Source: Scleroderma bovista (Eukaryota > Basidiomycota > Agaricomycetes > Boletales > Sclerodermataceae). Taken from it: a stretch of 30,127 nucleotides of DNA. A model generated the notes under the pieces. It saw only the letters and a program-made list of their open reading frames with translations. It made no database searches and was not told the DNA's origin. The stretch covers positions 1-30,127 of the forward strand of contig JAYMGJ010000129.1 of the NCBI GenBank assembly GCA_037178675.1. The letters run 5' to 3'. Position 1 is the stretch's first letter, and each line of letters begins with the position of its first letter. This document shows, one piece after another, positions 29,817-30,127 of this stretch. A program made the position numbers and the translations under genes.

Positions 29817-30127
29817 ATGTCCAGCGCTCTCAACAAGATGGTTCCCGTGTTCACTGGCTCCAACTGGCAGCAGTGGCACACCTCTATGCAGGCCTACCTT
29901 CGGGCACAAGGCCAATGGTACATTTACTCAACGACACAACCCGCTGACGGTCACAATGACCGAAAGGAGTGGGACGACAACACCGAGAGAGCGCTCAGTA
30001 ACATCACCTTGCACCTTGCCCCCTCGATCCAGGTTGCGGTCTCAAATCTCGATAGCGTAAAGGACGTCTGGGACCACCTCAAGAAGAACTTCGGCGCCCC
30101 TAGTATTGGCTCTGCCTATGCTGAGCT
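29817..30127 (+). CDS. gag: Ty1/copia Gag, 5' part, open to the window end
   Basis: The frame opens at ATG in 'catcaccatgtcc' and runs without a stop to the edge. MSSALNKMVPVFTGSNWQQW matches the copia Gag start (LxGxNWxxW), followed by WDDNTERALSNITLHLA and DVWDHLKKNFG, the usual UBN2-type gag pattern. It would form the virus-like particle shell. No TGA damage in these 103 codons, unlike the copia copy at 4135-8098, so this copy may be younger. pol lies outside the window. Confidence 0.88.
   Translation, partial: MSSALNKMVPVFTGSNWQQWHTSMQAYLRAQGQWYIYSTTQPADGHNDRKEWDDNTERALSNITLHLAPSIQVAVSNLDSVKDVWDHLKKNFGAPSIGSAYAE

Noticed and set aside
1..30127. tRNA or rRNA genes
   Set aside because: No cloverleaf-like or rRNA-core sequence was recognised by eye; a covariance-model scan was not possible here.

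Overview
This window looks like transposon-dense heterochromatin from an Agaricomycete (mushroom-forming basidiomycete). The evidence is short 44-63 bp GT..AG introns with CTAAC/CTAAT-like branch sites, a KDZ-type transposase remnant with a TET/JBP dioxygenase gene, a Plavaka (CACTA-group) transposase, Ty1/copia and other LTR elements, and a fragment of a basidiomycete-like RNA14 gene. No bacterial operon, rRNA or tRNA gene was seen. Species cannot be named from the sequence.

Layout. 1-2174: 3' end of an LTR element (about 85-bp internal repeats, polypurine tract, LTR). 2175-2800: 336-bp tandem repeat. 2860-3800 (-): decayed second copy of the TET/JBP gene, cut by a copia element. 3801-8098 (-): copia 3' LTR and pol, broken only by TGA stops and by a solo LTR (6856-7495, 5-bp target duplication). 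8099-8519: LTR fragment. 8525-9149: solo LTR with perfect AATGG duplication. 9155-9858: C-terminal part of a KDZ-like transposase (pseudogene). 10008-10737 (-): unrecognised spliced gene. 11187-12448 (+): an apparently intact TET/JBP-like 2OG-Fe(II) dioxygenase of 371 aa. 12780-16060: satellite-like tandem repeats with a hAT-type MITE. 16641-24496: a head-to-head pair, a 667-aa transposon-associated protein (-) and the Plavaka transposase (+), the latter split by a 2,040-bp LTR-like insertion that carries two overlapping ORFs. 24631-26586: a truncated RNA14 pseudogene with the second MITE copy. 27170-28500: inverted and tandem repeats. 28673-29145 (-): fragment of a fungal hypothetical-protein gene cut by a second copia element, which runs from 29146 to the window end (5' LTR, half-tRNA primer site, gag).

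How it fits together. Two DNA-transposon systems known to associate with fungal TET/JBP genes (KDZ and Plavaka) sit side by side and were later bombarded by LTR elements and MITEs. The decay has a clear signature: six of six premature stops in copia, KDZ and Plavaka are TGA where an arginine (CGA) is expected, and four of five substitutions between the two MITE copies are CpG to TpG/CpA. This is what cytosine methylation followed by deamination would leave. In the same window one gene predicted to oxidise 5-methylcytosine is open from end to end. That contrast is the most interesting aspect of the locus. All protein identifications come from reading motifs by eye; none was database-checked.
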